64,000 bases of DNA from Allodiplogaster sudhausi (GCA_945643635.1 CALZFC010000007.1:1556501-1620500), one strand, 5' to 3'; counted from the first letter of the stretch, positions 24,601 through 36,164 are shown. Notes: generated by a model not told the origin, from the sequence alone. Numbers and translations are program-made.

Positions 24601-26196
24601 AGTTCGGCTGGTCAGATGCTCGAACCAGACGATAGTAGTTGTGCTCGATTAATTTAATTCCTATTAATTTTCCATTCTTTTGCTTTTTTAAATCTAATTT
24701 TATATCCGGCTAATCTCCATGATCATTCTTCTAAGTGGTTTCACACCCTCAAATCGCCTCTATCGAAGTGGTTAATTATTTCGACTAAAAAATAACCACA
24801 TAATCAACGACAATTCACTATCGCCTCGCAGAATCTCGGTCATAGTTTACATAGGTATACTGGCGGATGTCTTCTATCATAAAATGATGTTTAAAAATCC
24901 CGAGGACATCTGGGATACATATTAAATCATTATAAGTGGGAGAAACCATGAAGTGATAATTTTGTTCGAGGAAAATTTTTCGTGTTTGCTCGCAATATAC
25001 GAACAAAAAAAATCAGTGTACTGAATCCAGATTGGCTTTAAGTATAATCTCTCTTCAAGATGCGATCAGGGAATACCGATAAACGAAATAGAACGAAAAA
25101 ATGAGCTTGCACCTGTTTCAGCTAGAAACTATCTATCAATGATATCTCCTTATCGCCCCGCAGAAATTCGACAAGAAACCGCCTAGCTATCACACAACAT
25201 GCCATCTAATATTAAATTAAAATAAGAATCCCCGAGCTTGCGGATGTACCAAATTATAGTTGAAAAACTGAAAAAGCCAAGCTCACGGAAAAAAGCTTCT
25301 AATGAGGTTTTTTCAGCGTAGTGCCCGTGTATGCAAGGCAGAATAGCGCCCAAAATTTGAAAAACCTTCCTTTAAAATATTGACAAAAAGATTCTTGACA
25401 AGGTTACCGACAAACTGCAAAAAAGAATAAAAAGTTATAGAACAAGCTCTCTTAAAAAATTTGAATTTATCAGTCCGAACGTGAAAAATTCTGCTAATTC
25501 AGTTACGGTAGGTTGACCCAGTTTTGTGTTATGTCATTCTTTCACTCTGCGGTCTCTAAAAATATCTTCCACGATGAAAACTAAAGCCCGTTCAATCAGC
25601 TATCCAATGATAGCTCGATGGTTGTCTAACAATAAGTTTGAAGCGACTTATGACCAATCGAATTTATAAGATTACGGTACTGGGTCTCGCGCGGAAAATT
25701 TTTTTTCACCTTTGAAATTCAGCCTATTGTGTTCACCACGTCGAGTTGTATACTATAATCAATTTTGGTTAAGAAATTCGAAAAAAAATTCCTAGGGCAG
25801 GTCATAATAGGGCCCTGCTCGAGTCTTACTGACATCCTCTCTTAATTTGAGCTGACTCCATCGAATCTCTTCTACGAGTACGAATCTGCACGAGGCTGGT
25901 CCTCCGGTCGTTTTCTCTTCGCTCTCGTTGCCTCGTTCGTGGTGTTGCTGATCTTCTGTGTCAGTTATTAACGCGTGATTACTTCCTTCTTAATGCATTT
26001 TCATTTCGAGAGATCTAAAATGAACGAGAGCGACAAGAGCCCTTTGCAGACGTGCTGGTGGTGGCAGTCTCCCCCCTGTCTCCGTGGCCGCTCATTCTCT
26101 TCCATCCTCCGTCGCTCTCAGCCCTTTGAGCGGATTCCTCTTTATATGACTGACGACGAGGACGAGGATGACGTCATTGATTTACGCAAGTTGTAA
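18169..26196 (+). CDS. CPD: Carboxypeptidase D-like metallocarboxypeptidase, 1042 aa
   Basis: Twenty-one exons: 18169-18248, 18484-18663, 18810-18976, 19120-19187, 19234-19401, 19493-19655, 19721-19823, 19974-20075, 20131-20241, 20294-20483, 20536-20767, 20819-21050, 21131-21272, 21380-21566, 21734-21897, 21946-22062, 22135-22240, 22342-22523, 22717-22896, 25852-25959, 26050-26196; 3129 nt in frame. After a signal segment ([12 protein letters not shown]), the first M14 domain keeps its zinc ligands H162 and E165 (MHGNE) and H274 (NLHGGS), substrate residues in GIDLNRNF, and catalytic E367 (ITIEMGC). It is followed by a transthyretin-like domain ([11 protein letters not shown]). A second M14-like domain has lost these residues. 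The C-terminus is one membrane helix ([14 protein letters not shown]) and an acidic tail ([10 protein letters not shown]). CPD trims C-terminal Lys/Arg in the trans-Golgi and cycles to the surface. The second exon junction uses a start I inferred by phase. Confidence 0.91.
18960..19078 (+). repeat. 39-bp tandem repeat spanning an exon-intron junction
   Basis: The end of CPD exon 3 and the start of its intron (atcatcatttcag followed by ggttttatcactttctatct-like sequence) are repeated about three times in tandem, with only a few changes. Each copy regenerates an atcatcatttcagg block that looks like an acceptor. The real acceptor is farther on, at 19118-19119. Confidence 0.8.
19824..19973 (+). 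other. GC-AG intron in CPD with a duplicated GA segment
   Basis: Phase and protein alignment (MAYR/YARAH) require the donor at 19824 to be GC (cgGCAAGT), an otherwise perfect U1 match. The intron carries GA-rich sequence with a roughly 41-bp direct duplication containing gagagatctgttga (copies near 19878 and 19920). Confidence 0.75.
22974..25841. mobile_element. TTAA-flanked non-autonomous transposon-like element, 2.87 kb
   Basis: Both flanks read TTAA (22970-22973 and 25842-25845), consistent with a TTAA target-site duplication as made by piggyBac-type transposases. The ends are inverted repeats beginning gagag...tgtcagta. They extend about 260-290 bp inward (22974 to about 23237, and about 25547 to 25841) with high identity, including gacccagtaccg and the cctagggcagg-type ends. 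The interior has no frame above about 62 codons, so no transposase is encoded. A second, nested inverted repeat occupies the left half. The superfamily call rests on the TTAA duplication only; the terminal bases are not a textbook piggyBac match. Confidence 0.75.
23237..24391. repeat. Giant palindrome (about 515-bp arms, about 120-bp spacer)
   Basis: The left arm, about 23237-23753, is the reverse complement of the right arm, about 23876-24391, at roughly 95% by eye. The arms mirror each other so closely that both strands show the same 60-codon frame with only a few differences. The palindrome interrupts the left terminal repeat of the TTAA element: the sequence taga gaccgcag after the right arm continues the homology to the outer right repeat. 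This fits a fold-back element inserted into an older one. Confidence 0.8.
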
Positions 26197-27057
26197 AGAG
26201 AATGTCTAATTCATTGCAACGGGTCGTTTATTTCATTTCAACAAGTTGTAATATCGCAGAGTATTCCCAAGCATAATGAAAGAAGACTACGTTGTGGATG
26301 TTCCCTTGTGGTCTGTTTACTCATTTTCTTTCTTCCATATCCCAAAGCTCCTATTCCTTTCAGGGATTCAATTGCCTTACCTTACCGTCTTCGTTTAACG
26401 TTGTTATAGTTTTCACTTTGTTTCCTTTGCTAGTCAGCGTGACTGCATTCACTTCCCAAGTTGTCATCTGTGATAGATTGCTTCAGTTCTGTTAGTTCAG
26501 CCTGGCTGCTTTTCTTATGGTTGTGAATTTACTCGTGTCCGTTGACTCTGTTATTCATGGGTAGCTTTTTCCTTTTGTGTTAGAAACTTCTGAGTTTGTT
26601 ACTTTGTGCAGATTATATCAAATTCTACTGTGATACAGAATAGTGTAGAAGCTGAACACCCTTGCCACTAACATTTAGCCTTTTTTTGATTTGATGCCAA
26701 CAATGAACTTCTTTATTTCATTTCATATAAAATGAAAATTATTGTGTCATTACTGTACATGAAAAGAGATCCAGGAATAGGGAGATCATTTGAAGATGAG
26801 ATCATACACAGACGTGAGCTCGTAGAAGAAATTGGTATGAAGTCATGTATGTTGGGTTCTAAAGGATGCTAGGTCCTATTCGAGGTTGTATTCTGTGTTA
26901 TCACATGGCTTATTGGAGAAGTTTCGGTCGAGAAATCTCTTGGCCATTTGGGAAGTGAAAAGAAAAAAGGAAACAGTGTGAGAAAAAAATGTGTAAGAAA
27001 AAGAGTATGAAATCTCGAGTGATAGGAAAGAGCGCGAGAGAAGTGAAGAAGCAGAAT
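26197..27057. other. Convergent 3' region of CPD and the carbonic anhydrase-related gene
   Basis: These 861 bp between convergent stop codons should hold both 3' UTRs. On the minus strand an AATAAA (plus-strand tttatt at 26712) would end the carbonic anhydrase-related transcript about 345 nt after its stop. No clear plus-strand AATAAA was found for CPD. No other gene is visible. Confidence 0.5.
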
Positions 27058-27252
27058 CTAGTTAGAGTTGAAGCCGAGGTTGGGAGCGTTGGCAGCGGAA
27101 CGGAAAGAGGAGTGGAGGGCGCGGCCAGCCGCGGGCTGCAGAGGCCGCAGAGGCTCCATCGGACGCTCCTTCTCTTCTTCATAACCACATGCGCGCACTC
27201 CGCGCACGCGCTCCAGCTTAGAAGAGAAACTCTCTCTTTCACATTCTTACTC

Positions 27253-27303
<51 letters not shown>

Positions 27304-27683
27304 TTCTCTCTCTCTCTCTCTGCGTCTATTCCCTCGCTATCTCATCCCTGCAGACCTGGCTGGAAGCAATAGGAATAGCAGATCGGAAGACGATCCAAGT
27401 GACCGTCTCTCGGAATGGCTCAACCGTCTCCGATCCTTCGTAGACCCAGAACTCCTTGCTCTTTTCTGGAATGAGGAGTGGGTTTACCACCTGCAAAGGG
27501 CAGAGAGTTGTGAAGAGATAGAGAAGGATAGAATGCGAGAGAGAGAGAAAAGAGAGAGAGAGAGAGAGAGACAGTGAGAGAGAGAAGGATAGAATGCGAG
27601 AGAGAGAGAGAGAAAAGAGAAAGAGACAGAGAGAGAGAGAAGGATAGAATGCGAGAGAGAGAGAAAGAGATAGAGAGAGGGAA

Positions 27684-27724
<41 letters not shown>

Positions 27725-27752
27725 AGGATAGAATGAGCGAGAGAGAAGGATA

Positions 27753-27783
<31 letters not shown>

Positions 27784-28245
27784 TGGTGGGAGAGAATGCG
27801 GTGAATGAATACCCGGTGCCGGGAAGAGTGGCGACGGGTCAAAGTTGCCAATCTTACACTCGTTGCCCTTGTACGTCACCGATGGCAAGACGTTGATGAA
27901 AGGAGTGAGACTCTCGTTCACGTCGTGTGTTTCCTGTTCGAGAAGGAAATCATTAAATTTTTATTGCAAAAGCAACATAATTTTTATCCCAGCGTTCGTT
28001 TTAGACGACTTCATTCTTATTATTTTTTCTCTTTTTTTTTGTTAATCGCCGTCCCGCCACTCTGACTTCAACCACAAAGACCTATCACATTTCTACTTGA
28101 CGATGAACCGCCGTTTCCGCTGAAGGCAAGGAGAGGGACGAAAAGTGGTATATGGATAGGATGAATAGAAGGAAAAGACGAAATGGATAGGGTGTATAAG
28201 AGAGATAGACGTAGAGAGACATATAGTGAGAGAGAGAGACAGAGA

Positions 28246-28279
<34 letters not shown>

Positions 28280-29229
28280 GGGAGAAAGAGAGACAGAGAG
28301 AGTGAGGGAGTAAGAGAGACAGAGAGAGTGAGGGAGCAAGACAGACAGAGAGAGTGAGGGAGTAAGAGAGTGAGAGAGAGAGAAACAGAGAGCGTGCGTT
28401 TGTTTAGAGAGATGTTCGGGAGAAAAAGTAAGGGTGCCACAAAAATGATGGTATGATGAGATGGCGAGAGGTGAATGTAACTACCGCATTTCGTGAAAGT
28501 TGTCGTCGTTATAGAAACCAATGCGCTGATATGAATGGCAGGTTAAACGAGAGATGGCGACAGGCAAATTGCCATTTCTCGGCAATTTACCGGCCAAAAA
28601 TACACGCAGATTGCTGCCGTCTACCGAGGCTCTCGTTGCCATTCTCTACCTAAGACTTTTCTGAGTTTATATTTTTAAACATTTTGCATATGAATGTATT
28701 TGTCATGGGAAGATGGCATTGAGTCTTGAAAGTGAAGACGCTGAGAAGGAAAGGGAAGACTCGCGGACATTGAGGAAGACAGCCACGGCGATGACTCCGT
28801 TGGGCTGCTTCAGGGCGAGTTCCATTGAACTGAAGCGAGTGTTGCGGTGGAAGAGATGCACCTCTCCCGCATAGCCTACTCCTAAATCAGGCTATTTTAG
28901 AAGGAGGAGAGAGGAAGAGAGAGGGAGAAAGAGAGAGGGAGAGACAAAGAAAGAAGAAAAAGAATGATGAGCAAACCCCCGATAGAGTGTTCGGATCCAT
29001 TCATGGGCTCAGTGCCCCAATGGAAGTTGACTGCGTCAAGATGGAATTGCTCTTCAGCGAGGAAGGAGATGGCGAGTTCGCTCTCGTTACCCTCCCTCAG
29101 CAGCCATAACGCATTCCCACTGTTGACTGCACGAGTCTCTGTCAGCTTGTCGTACTCCACTCTTGACAACAACTCGTTAGAGACAGGCGATTGTAAGAAG
29201 GAAGAGAGAGTGAGGTAAAGATGGAGAGC

Positions 29230-29272
<43 letters not shown>

Positions 29273-29736
29273 GAGGAGCAAGAGAGAGGTAGAGTGGGAG
29301 GAGGGAAGAACGTGGAAGACAGTCTACGAGATGGAGAGAAAAGAGAGAGAACGGTGAGAGAGGAGGGAGCAAGAATAAAGGCAGAAGCTTCACCTAAAGC
29401 TGGCGTCGCTGAGGTGTTCTCCGAACGAAGTGTTGACTGGAAGAATATCAATGGGCGACTGCTTCCGGTCTCCACTCACACTCAAAATCTTCCCAATCGA
29501 ATCCAGGCCAACCTAAAGAACATTTTTTTTTATAGTAAAATAGCATCTACCGTAATGGAATCTCTGGTGTGCAAGAAAAGCGAAATGCATACTATACATA
29601 CTAGATCGGTCTATTCAAAGGGGATAATGAAAATGAGAAAGGAGTGCAGAGATAGAAGAAAAGAAAGGGTAGGAAGGGAGAGATGAGGAGATAAAGTGAG
29701 AAAGAGAGAGAGGGTGAGAAACAGAGTGAGAGAGAG

Positions 29737-29772
<36 letters not shown>

Positions 29773-29970
29773 GGAGGGGGGCGATAGAAAGAGGACCTTA
29801 TTCATGAGTCCCGTCTTGGCAGACTTGGCAGATTCGATGAGCTTGGGAGCACCATCCTTGATGGACTGAAGATGAGCGGAGAGGGAAGAGGGGGTGCCCG
29901 CCTCGGCCAGCGAAACCGCTGATTCCTTTAGATTCTGAAGACGCCCTGACAACTGCTGCAGGAAGGCCAT
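27058..29970 (-). CDS. Alpha-carbonic anhydrase-related protein, probably inactive, 326 aa
   Basis: Minus-strand exons: 29970-29797, 29512-29394, 29161-28977, 28881-28769, 27933-27813, 27465-27356, 27216-27058; 981 nt in frame, stop TAG. The fold is clear from QSPIDI, NFHWG...GSEHSI, GEVHLFHRNTRF, TYKGNECKIGNFDPSPL, ETVTWIVF and the RPLQP-like C-terminus. Of the three zinc ligands, H96 (H145 here) and H119 (H168) are kept, but H94 is Asn (N143). The proton-shuttle H64 is also Asn (N114), and the T199-T200 pocket reads ETV. By analogy with CARP VIII/X/XI, CO2 hydration should be lost. The usual N-terminal HWGY...GP..W segment is absent and replaced by an unrelated 58-residue Ser/Ala/Lys-rich stretch (MAFLQQLSGRLQNL). 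There is no signal peptide, so it is probably cytosolic. A donor-bearing 5' UTR exon may lie near 30116-30150. Confidence 0.88.
27500..27790. repeat. Minisatellite with gaaggatagaatgcgagag core
   Basis: Six or so irregular copies of an aaggatagaatg-containing unit, separated by variable (GA)n, fill most of the intron between carbonic anhydrase-related exons 5 and 6. On the sense strand of that gene the array is pyrimidine-rich. Confidence 0.8.
28200..28395. repeat. GA-rich minisatellite (gtgagggag units)
   Basis: Repeated agagacagagagagtgaggga-type units (about four copies, roughly 26-35 bp apart) in the large 835-bp intron of the carbonic anhydrase-related gene. Confidence 0.7.
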
Positions 29971-30666
29971 TGAGTATCTGAAAGAGACAAACGAATAGAA
30001 ACGGAGACGGGGTTCAACAAGACGGTAGCTTCCTTGCCTCAATTTATAAATGAGTTTCATGCACAGGATTACATACATTCAAATTAGTAAGTGAGCAATA
30101 GAACTTCTGTGATCTCACCGGATTCGGACTTGAAGGCAACAACTGTCAAGCAGAGCAGAGCAAGAATATCTACGATTATTACTTAATAAAAGAAGAAAAT
30201 TCGTGAGGCAGCTCTGCACAGCGAATAGATAAGAAGTAGCAGGAAGTAGCGTCTTCCTTTGTATGGTTAGCCGCAAGGGAGCACGTGGGGGGATAGAGGG
30301 AAACTCATGTTATGCCGGAGGAAGGAAGGACGCGCCACGCAATGCAAACATGCCGATGAGGTCGGCCTGAAGGAAAAGAGTTCAGCATGCGAGAGAAAGA
30401 AAGAAAGGGAGAGAGAGAGAGAGAGAGAGAGAGAAAGAAGAACAGAAATAGAGAGATCGTAGAGAAGTAGAGAATTAGAGAGATGAAGAAGCTTAGGAGG
30501 TAACTGAAAGAGTAGATCTGAAGAGACTCACTGAAATAGGAGAAGGAAACACATATGGAGTAAACAAGCAGACCAAGAAGAGCTTGCATAGAAAGTGTAG
30601 TAACGGGGCGGAGATAGGAAGAGGAGTATTGGAGAGAAACGAAGAGAGAGAGAGAGGGGGGGGGGA

Positions 30667-30711
<45 letters not shown>

Positions 30712-31348
30712 CCAACGAAAGAGCAAATTCATACGCAGATAAAACAAAAAAAGAGCAGGGGAACAAGGAATAAATACGAGGAGAAAGAGTAATGCTAACG
30801 GCTGATTTGAGGAAAGAACAGAGTATGCGCGTAGTATAATGGGGAGGAAGGAAAAATGAAAGCTGATGGGAGGGAAGAACTGATGGAGGGGTAGAGGATG
30901 AAGACCGAGGGACATCACATGAACACGGGAGAGAGACAGAGAAAGAGAGAGAGAGAAAGAGAGAGAGAGAGAAAGAGGAAGAAAGAGATAGATAGAGAAC
31001 GACAGAGAGAGAGAGAGAAAACAAGAGAGAGAGAGGAAGAAAAATATAGAGAAAGAACGAGAGAGAGAGAGAGAGAGAGAGAAGGCAGATGGCACAGCGG
31101 GCGGAATGCTCATCCTTTCTTTGCGCGTCCAACAAAAGGCAGAACGCAAAGGCTGGAAACTGAGTGAGTGACGACGCGATTCCGTCTTCACGCGAGAAGT
31201 CGAGATCTTTCGCTCTTCTCTCTATCTCTCTTTCTATCATCTCTCTCTTACTAGCTCCACCTCTCAATTATCTCTATCGTCTGTCACTCTCTCTTTCTCT
31301 ATCTTGTGTCGCTCTCGCTCTCTCCCTCTTTCTGCCTCTCTCTCTATC

Positions 31349-31406
<58 letters not shown>

Positions 31407-32052
31407 TCATCCGCACTTCTCAATCTCTCTTCCGATCTTTTGATAGAGTTTTGCACTTGCCTTAGCACTTATCTACTTTCTCTAATGTTTAATTACCTTT
31501 CGACAGATTCCCTCCTTTGTGTTGTGGACTGCTGGACTGCATCCAGAGCACTTTTACCTTTGTCATGCCTTTGGAGGGTTACTTTTATGTCGCCCCATTT
31601 TTAAATACATACGCGCTCTCTCTCTCTCTCACTTCCTCTCTGTTTCTCTCTCTCTCTCTCTCTTCACATCTTTGCGAGGCTTTCAATCTTCAATATGGGT
31701 GTACGACATGAGAGAGGAAAACAGAAAGATTGAGTACGGCGCCATGTAATGCTCACTCAGAGGGGACAGCTTGTATTGCGGGGCTGGCAGAAGAATATGG
31801 AATATCGTTTTCTGGTATCTTTTATTTATTTGAGAAGGAAAACCATAGCAGAAGGATAAGCGAGTCTCTGCGGCAAGGGACTTTCTATTTAAGCCAGGCA
31901 AGGGCTGACGTAGACGGGAGAAGAAGAGGAAACATGACTGCGAATGCGGAATTTGCAACTGCATCGTCGATAGGCTACCAGCAGCAGCTGGCAGAAGGAG
32001 AGATTGGCAATCGATGAGAGAGTGGGAGAGATCGAGAGAGAGACAGACAGAC

Positions 32053-32094
<42 letters not shown>

Positions 32095-32327
32095 GGGGAG
32101 TGGTAGAGCAGACGGCTGGCACATGCGCATGAGTTAGAAAGCAGTGAACCAGAGGGATTCCATATGAAGCTGACCAGTGTTTTGCTGAATGGTAAAGCGT
32201 GGACATTCCATAAGAATCTACACATCCCACCCAAACCATGATCTCACAATCAGCCAAAACTCAACACCATTGAAACATACAACCACACATCCTCTGCAAT
32301 CCCTAATCCGAAAATGTTTTGTAACTT
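29971..32327. other. Intergenic, carbonic anhydrase-related / AsnRS, repeat-rich
   Basis: About 2.4 kb upstream of the carbonic anhydrase-related gene and downstream of AsnRS. It contains GA blocks at about 30405-30440, 30640-30705 and 30930-31085, then switches to CT blocks at 31215-31400 and 31615-31665 and back to GA at 32030-32095. The long frames here encode only repeat-derived runs. No exon chain was found. Confidence 0.5.
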
Positions 32328-32333
32328 TTTATT
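32328..32333 (-). promoter_or_regulatory. Candidate poly(A) signal for AsnRS
   Basis: Plus-strand tttatt reads AATAAA on the minus strand, about 325 nt after the AsnRS stop codon. Confidence 0.4.
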
Positions 32334-32655
32334 AAAGAAAAACCAACCAACATCAACAACAAAATCCATTTGGGGAGATTTAATCCCTCTGAAGTATCCA
32401 TAACTAAACGTAGCGTTCACACATCTTTAAAAAAAAGAAAACAAAATCCGAGAGGTGAAAGCAATATTATGATTGCCTATATCATATCTCCATAAGTTAT
32501 AACATAATTCACTGATAATTATAACCGATTTCACGAGAACGGCGCTTTTTGGGTAAAAGAGTTGAAAACAAAACAGAAGCTGTAATCATAGAAGACCAGA
32601 AACGACTGAGGAACCGACGGAAGGAGATAACAGGGAAAGAGAGAGAAAGAGAGGC

Positions 32656-32887
32656 CTAAGGAGCGCAGCGACCGATGAAGCGAGGGTACATGCAAGCATC
32701 TCGGATGTGATGGGTGTTGGTGAGCCAGCAGATGAATCTCTCCAGGCCCAGGCCATAGCCGCCGTGGGGGGTCGAGCCGTAGCGACGCTGATCCACGTAC
32801 CTGCAACACAACTTCGGTTCACTCTTTATTACAACAGCATCACAGCCACAAGGAAGAATGAGAGGAAGAAAATGGAAGAAACAGAGA

Positions 32888-32971
<84 letters not shown>

Positions 32972-35598
32972 AAACCAGTAATAGTTCTTAGAAGGAATGC
33001 CAGCAGTCTCGAAAGCAGCAGCGAGTTCCTTCTCATCCCAAATCCTCATGGACCCTCCGACGATCTCACCAACTCCTGGCATCAGAAGATCCACCGACTC
33101 GGTCAGCGAGCGGTCGTCTTCGCAGCGACTCATGTAGAAGGCCTTGATTCCTCCAGGGAAGCGGTTCAGGAGGATGGGCTGAAAACAGTTTTTTTTAAAA
33201 TCAATCTTCGAGTGAGCCTAACTGACTAAAAGAGGGAATAGCCCGTTTTGTTACATTTTTTAAATGAAAAATTTCCAATCCAAAGTAGTAGTGAAAGAGA
33301 TGGCTGACCACTCCAATGGTGTCCGTCATGTGTCTCTCAGCCGCCTCTGCGATGTCCTCTCCGTACTTGAATGGCTCTCCGTGCTCGTTCTTGACATCGT
33401 GCTGCTGCAGCCACTCGATGGCCTCCTTGTATTCCATACGCTTGAAGGGACGCTGGGGCGCTTTGAAGTCCTGCAAAATTCTAGCATATTATGGGTATTT
33501 TTGCTCTTATGAAACTTGTAGTAGTTAGGAACCCAAAAATTTTTAATTGAAAATAAATAAATATAAGACGGACAGGGTTGACATGTTTGAGCAGCCCGGC
33601 GGTCTCGGGATCTGCGAGGATTCGATCGACAGTGTCGCAGACGAGACTCTCGATCTTGTCCATCAACTGGTCGAAAGTGATAAACGCGCATTCCGCCTCG
33701 ACATGCGAATACTCCGCGAGATGTCGACGAGTCCGCGACTTCTCCGCTCTCAACACAACCATCTCTGCTCTCTCTTCTTTCTACTTCTTCTCTTACCTGT
33801 AACTCTGCGCAATACAGTAGACATCTCCCAGAGAGGCGAGAAGAGTCTCGAGGTACAACTGAGAGGACTGCGTCAGGAACGCCGGCTCGCCAAAGTAGTC
33901 GAGGCCGAACAGGGTTGAGCCGCCTTCCACCTGGAATTGGGATGCTTGGGGAATGAAAAGGATACGGTGGGGTCACAAATGAGAGCCATCCATATTTGGG
34001 AAAAGAAAAGCAGAAATGCTAAGAAAGAAATGGTGAGAGGACAGAGAAGAAAAGTCTAACTGTGTCTGGACGAGAGAGAGAGAGAGAAAGAGACTGGGAG
34101 AGAAGAGAGAAGAAAGATTACCTGTGTCTGTACAAGAGTAGGAGGGGTGACTTCGGTGTAGCAGGCAGAGTGGAAGTGATCTCGCATGGCGCGAGTGGCG
34201 GCAGAGCGAAGTCGCATGAGACGGGAGGCGTTCTCTCCACGCAGCACGAGGTGGCTGAACAGTCAGCACAGTAAACAAGCATTCCACCTTTACAATACTT
34301 TCCCATTCCATGAAAGAATATCATTCTTGAAGAACCGAATCCACAGCTAACCAACCGGTTCTCGAGCATAGTCTCGACTCCAGCCTCTTCGTTGAGGACG
34401 TGGTCAATACCACCGGGAGGGGCGAGTGAGATCAGTCGCCAGAAGTCGACCACGAGTTCGTGGCCATCCGGAGCAGTCTTTCCATCCGGCAGCTAGAACA
34501 GGAAACCAATAGCATGCAACATATACAAGATGGCAACACGCTACTCAAAGCCATCAGAAACTACTCTCCAACCTCCTTGATTGTTCCATAGATCTCAACG
34601 GAACTCTCAGTCATCAGAGTCACTGCTTCGTAACTTTGGCACTGAAATCAATATAAGTATATAAATTAAAATTAGGACTTCCGGCGTTTGAATATGAAGA
34701 TAAAACGCAGTAATGATGCTGACCAGTTTGTCGGTGAGAATGCATTGGATGAAGCCGCTTCCATCTCGCACCACCAAAAAGGCCATCGCCTTGCCTGAAC
34801 AAAGACAGCGAATGAGGAAGAAGCAGGCGGAGATGAAAGAGAAAATAAACTAGCCTTGTCTTCGGAGGCGATGCACCCAACCAAGGATTCGGACCCGGAC
34901 ATCGCGGTGTCTGACTCCTTCGCGGATTTTGATAAGCTTGGCTTCGGGCAGCGAAGGATCGAGCTCGAGCTTGATCTAATAAGAGAGGAAATACATACAG
35001 AGAGAGAGAGAGAGAGAGAGAAGGAAATATATAAATTAAAGTCAGTATCAGAAATCTGGTAGTACCTTCTTGGCATCCTCGAGTGCAGCCGCAGTCTGTT
35101 CATCAGCCTGCGCAGTCTTGGCCCCGGCCTTCTCCATCTTCTTCAACTCGGCCTGATACTTCTTGGCGTTCTTCTTCAATGCCGAATCACTCGCAGCTTT
35201 CCACGTAAAGTCGCCCGACTCTTCCTTCGAGCGGACCACGAAGTTGCCGGTTTGAGACTTCGCAAGCAGCATCGCCTTAAATGTTCTTAATTTTTATGGT
35301 GGCACCCCATTTTACAGCCATAAAGAGAAATGTATGTTACAGTGAACAGGAGGTTGTACTAATATTTTAGCCGCATAGAAATTGTTGCAAAAATATCAAA
35401 TAAGTATAATAACAAAGTCGAATGCTAATTCCGGAGAAAAGAAAGGGTATATTGTATGAATTAAGTCAGGAGAAAAGAAGGAGTATATAGAAACAAGAAC
35501 GTATAAGAAACCTGGAAGAGCGAAGCCACCGCAGTTGCCTCCGTCAGTCCATCGTTTTTATCGCATCCGGTCTCCGAGCACACAAAGTACTTGGCCAT
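32656..35598 (-). CDS. NARS1: Cytoplasmic asparaginyl-tRNA synthetase, 548 aa
   Basis: Twelve minus-strand exons: 35598-35512, 35275-35066, 34975-34855, 34794-34724, 34641-34573, 34492-34356, 34254-34122, 33930-33797, 33748-33574, 33470-33309, 33178-32976, 32800-32656; 1647 nt in frame. The length equals the human enzyme (548 aa). It carries the metazoan N-terminal extension ([14 protein letters not shown], then a Lys-rich helix), an OB-fold anticodon domain ([13 protein letters not shown]), and the class IIb catalytic core: [23 protein letters not shown], motif 2 ([16 protein letters not shown]), [11 protein letters not shown] and motif 3 (YGLGLERF), ending IGRCAP. It charges tRNA-Asn with asparagine. 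All catalytic motifs are intact. The intron after the OB-fold exon needs a GC donor (34854-34853) to stay in phase. Exon 1 may be preceded by a 5' UTR exon, since an acceptor lies just upstream of the ATG. Confidence 0.97.
32889..32970. repeat. (GA)n microsatellite in the last AsnRS intron
   Basis: A nearly pure GA tract with occasional AA interruptions ends six bases from the donor of the exon ending at 32976. On the AsnRS sense strand it is (CT)n. Confidence 0.85.
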
Positions 35599-35709
35599 AG
35601 CCAGCTTATACTGAAGGCATATGAATTAAAATATTGTAACTAGTTAACTAAGTTACGCTATTTCCGGGACTACCGCTATTTTAGGGAGCTTAAGAGCTTA
35701 AAAGAGCTA

Positions 35710-35955
35710 AGAAGAGTTTAGGAGTTTTTAGAGTTTTGGGGCTCAGTTAAGCTTAGGGAGTTAAACAAGAGTTAAGGAGTTTTTAGAGCTCAGGGTCTCA
35801 GCTAAGCTTAGGGAGTTAAAGAAGACTTAAGGAGTTTTTAGAGTTCAGGGTCTCAGCTAAGCTTAGGGAGTTAAAGAAGAGTTAAGGAGTTTTTTTTTAA
35901 GTATCGGGACTCAGCTAAGCTTAGGGAGTAAAGAGCTAATGAGTTTTTAGCTGGA
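35710..35955. repeat. 55-bp tandem array, about 4 copies
   Basis: Each unit contains aggagtttttagag, then ctcagctaagcttaggg, then agttaa(a/c)aagagtta. Copies are roughly 85-95% alike; the last is degenerate and shortened. Confidence 0.85.
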
Positions 35956-36164
35956 GTGCGAGAACAGAAAGAAAGACATCAAAGGTTTGAAGAAGAGTTC
36001 AGAGCACGCCAAAGAGCTTACGAATACAGCACATCAGAAAGCATGCGAAGTTTAAGAGATTAAGTAATTCTATGCACTAATAAAGACTCCTAATTTTTCA
36101 GGTAATTCTAAGCTGCACATCGTCATTTTACAATTAATAAAAAAAACTATTAAAAAAGGCCTAT

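Larger units (their letters stand above)
22897..25851 (+). other. CPD intron 19, enlarged by a mobile element
   Basis: The donor gtacat at 22897 and acceptor ttgag ending at 25851 bracket a 2955-bp intron in a gene whose other introns are mostly 45-240 bp. Removing the element and one TTAA leaves an ordinary intron of about 83 bp. Confidence 0.8.

Noticed and set aside
28085..28521. Minus-strand Ser/Leu-rich frames suggesting a membrane protein
   Set aside because: They lie in a carbonic anhydrase-related intron and are pure translations of the GA minisatellite.
30305..31267. Longest open frames in the window (up to 320 codons) over GA/CT tracts
   Set aside because: Products are Ser-Leu or Arg-Glu repeats generated by microsatellites; there is no splice structure or conserved residue pattern.
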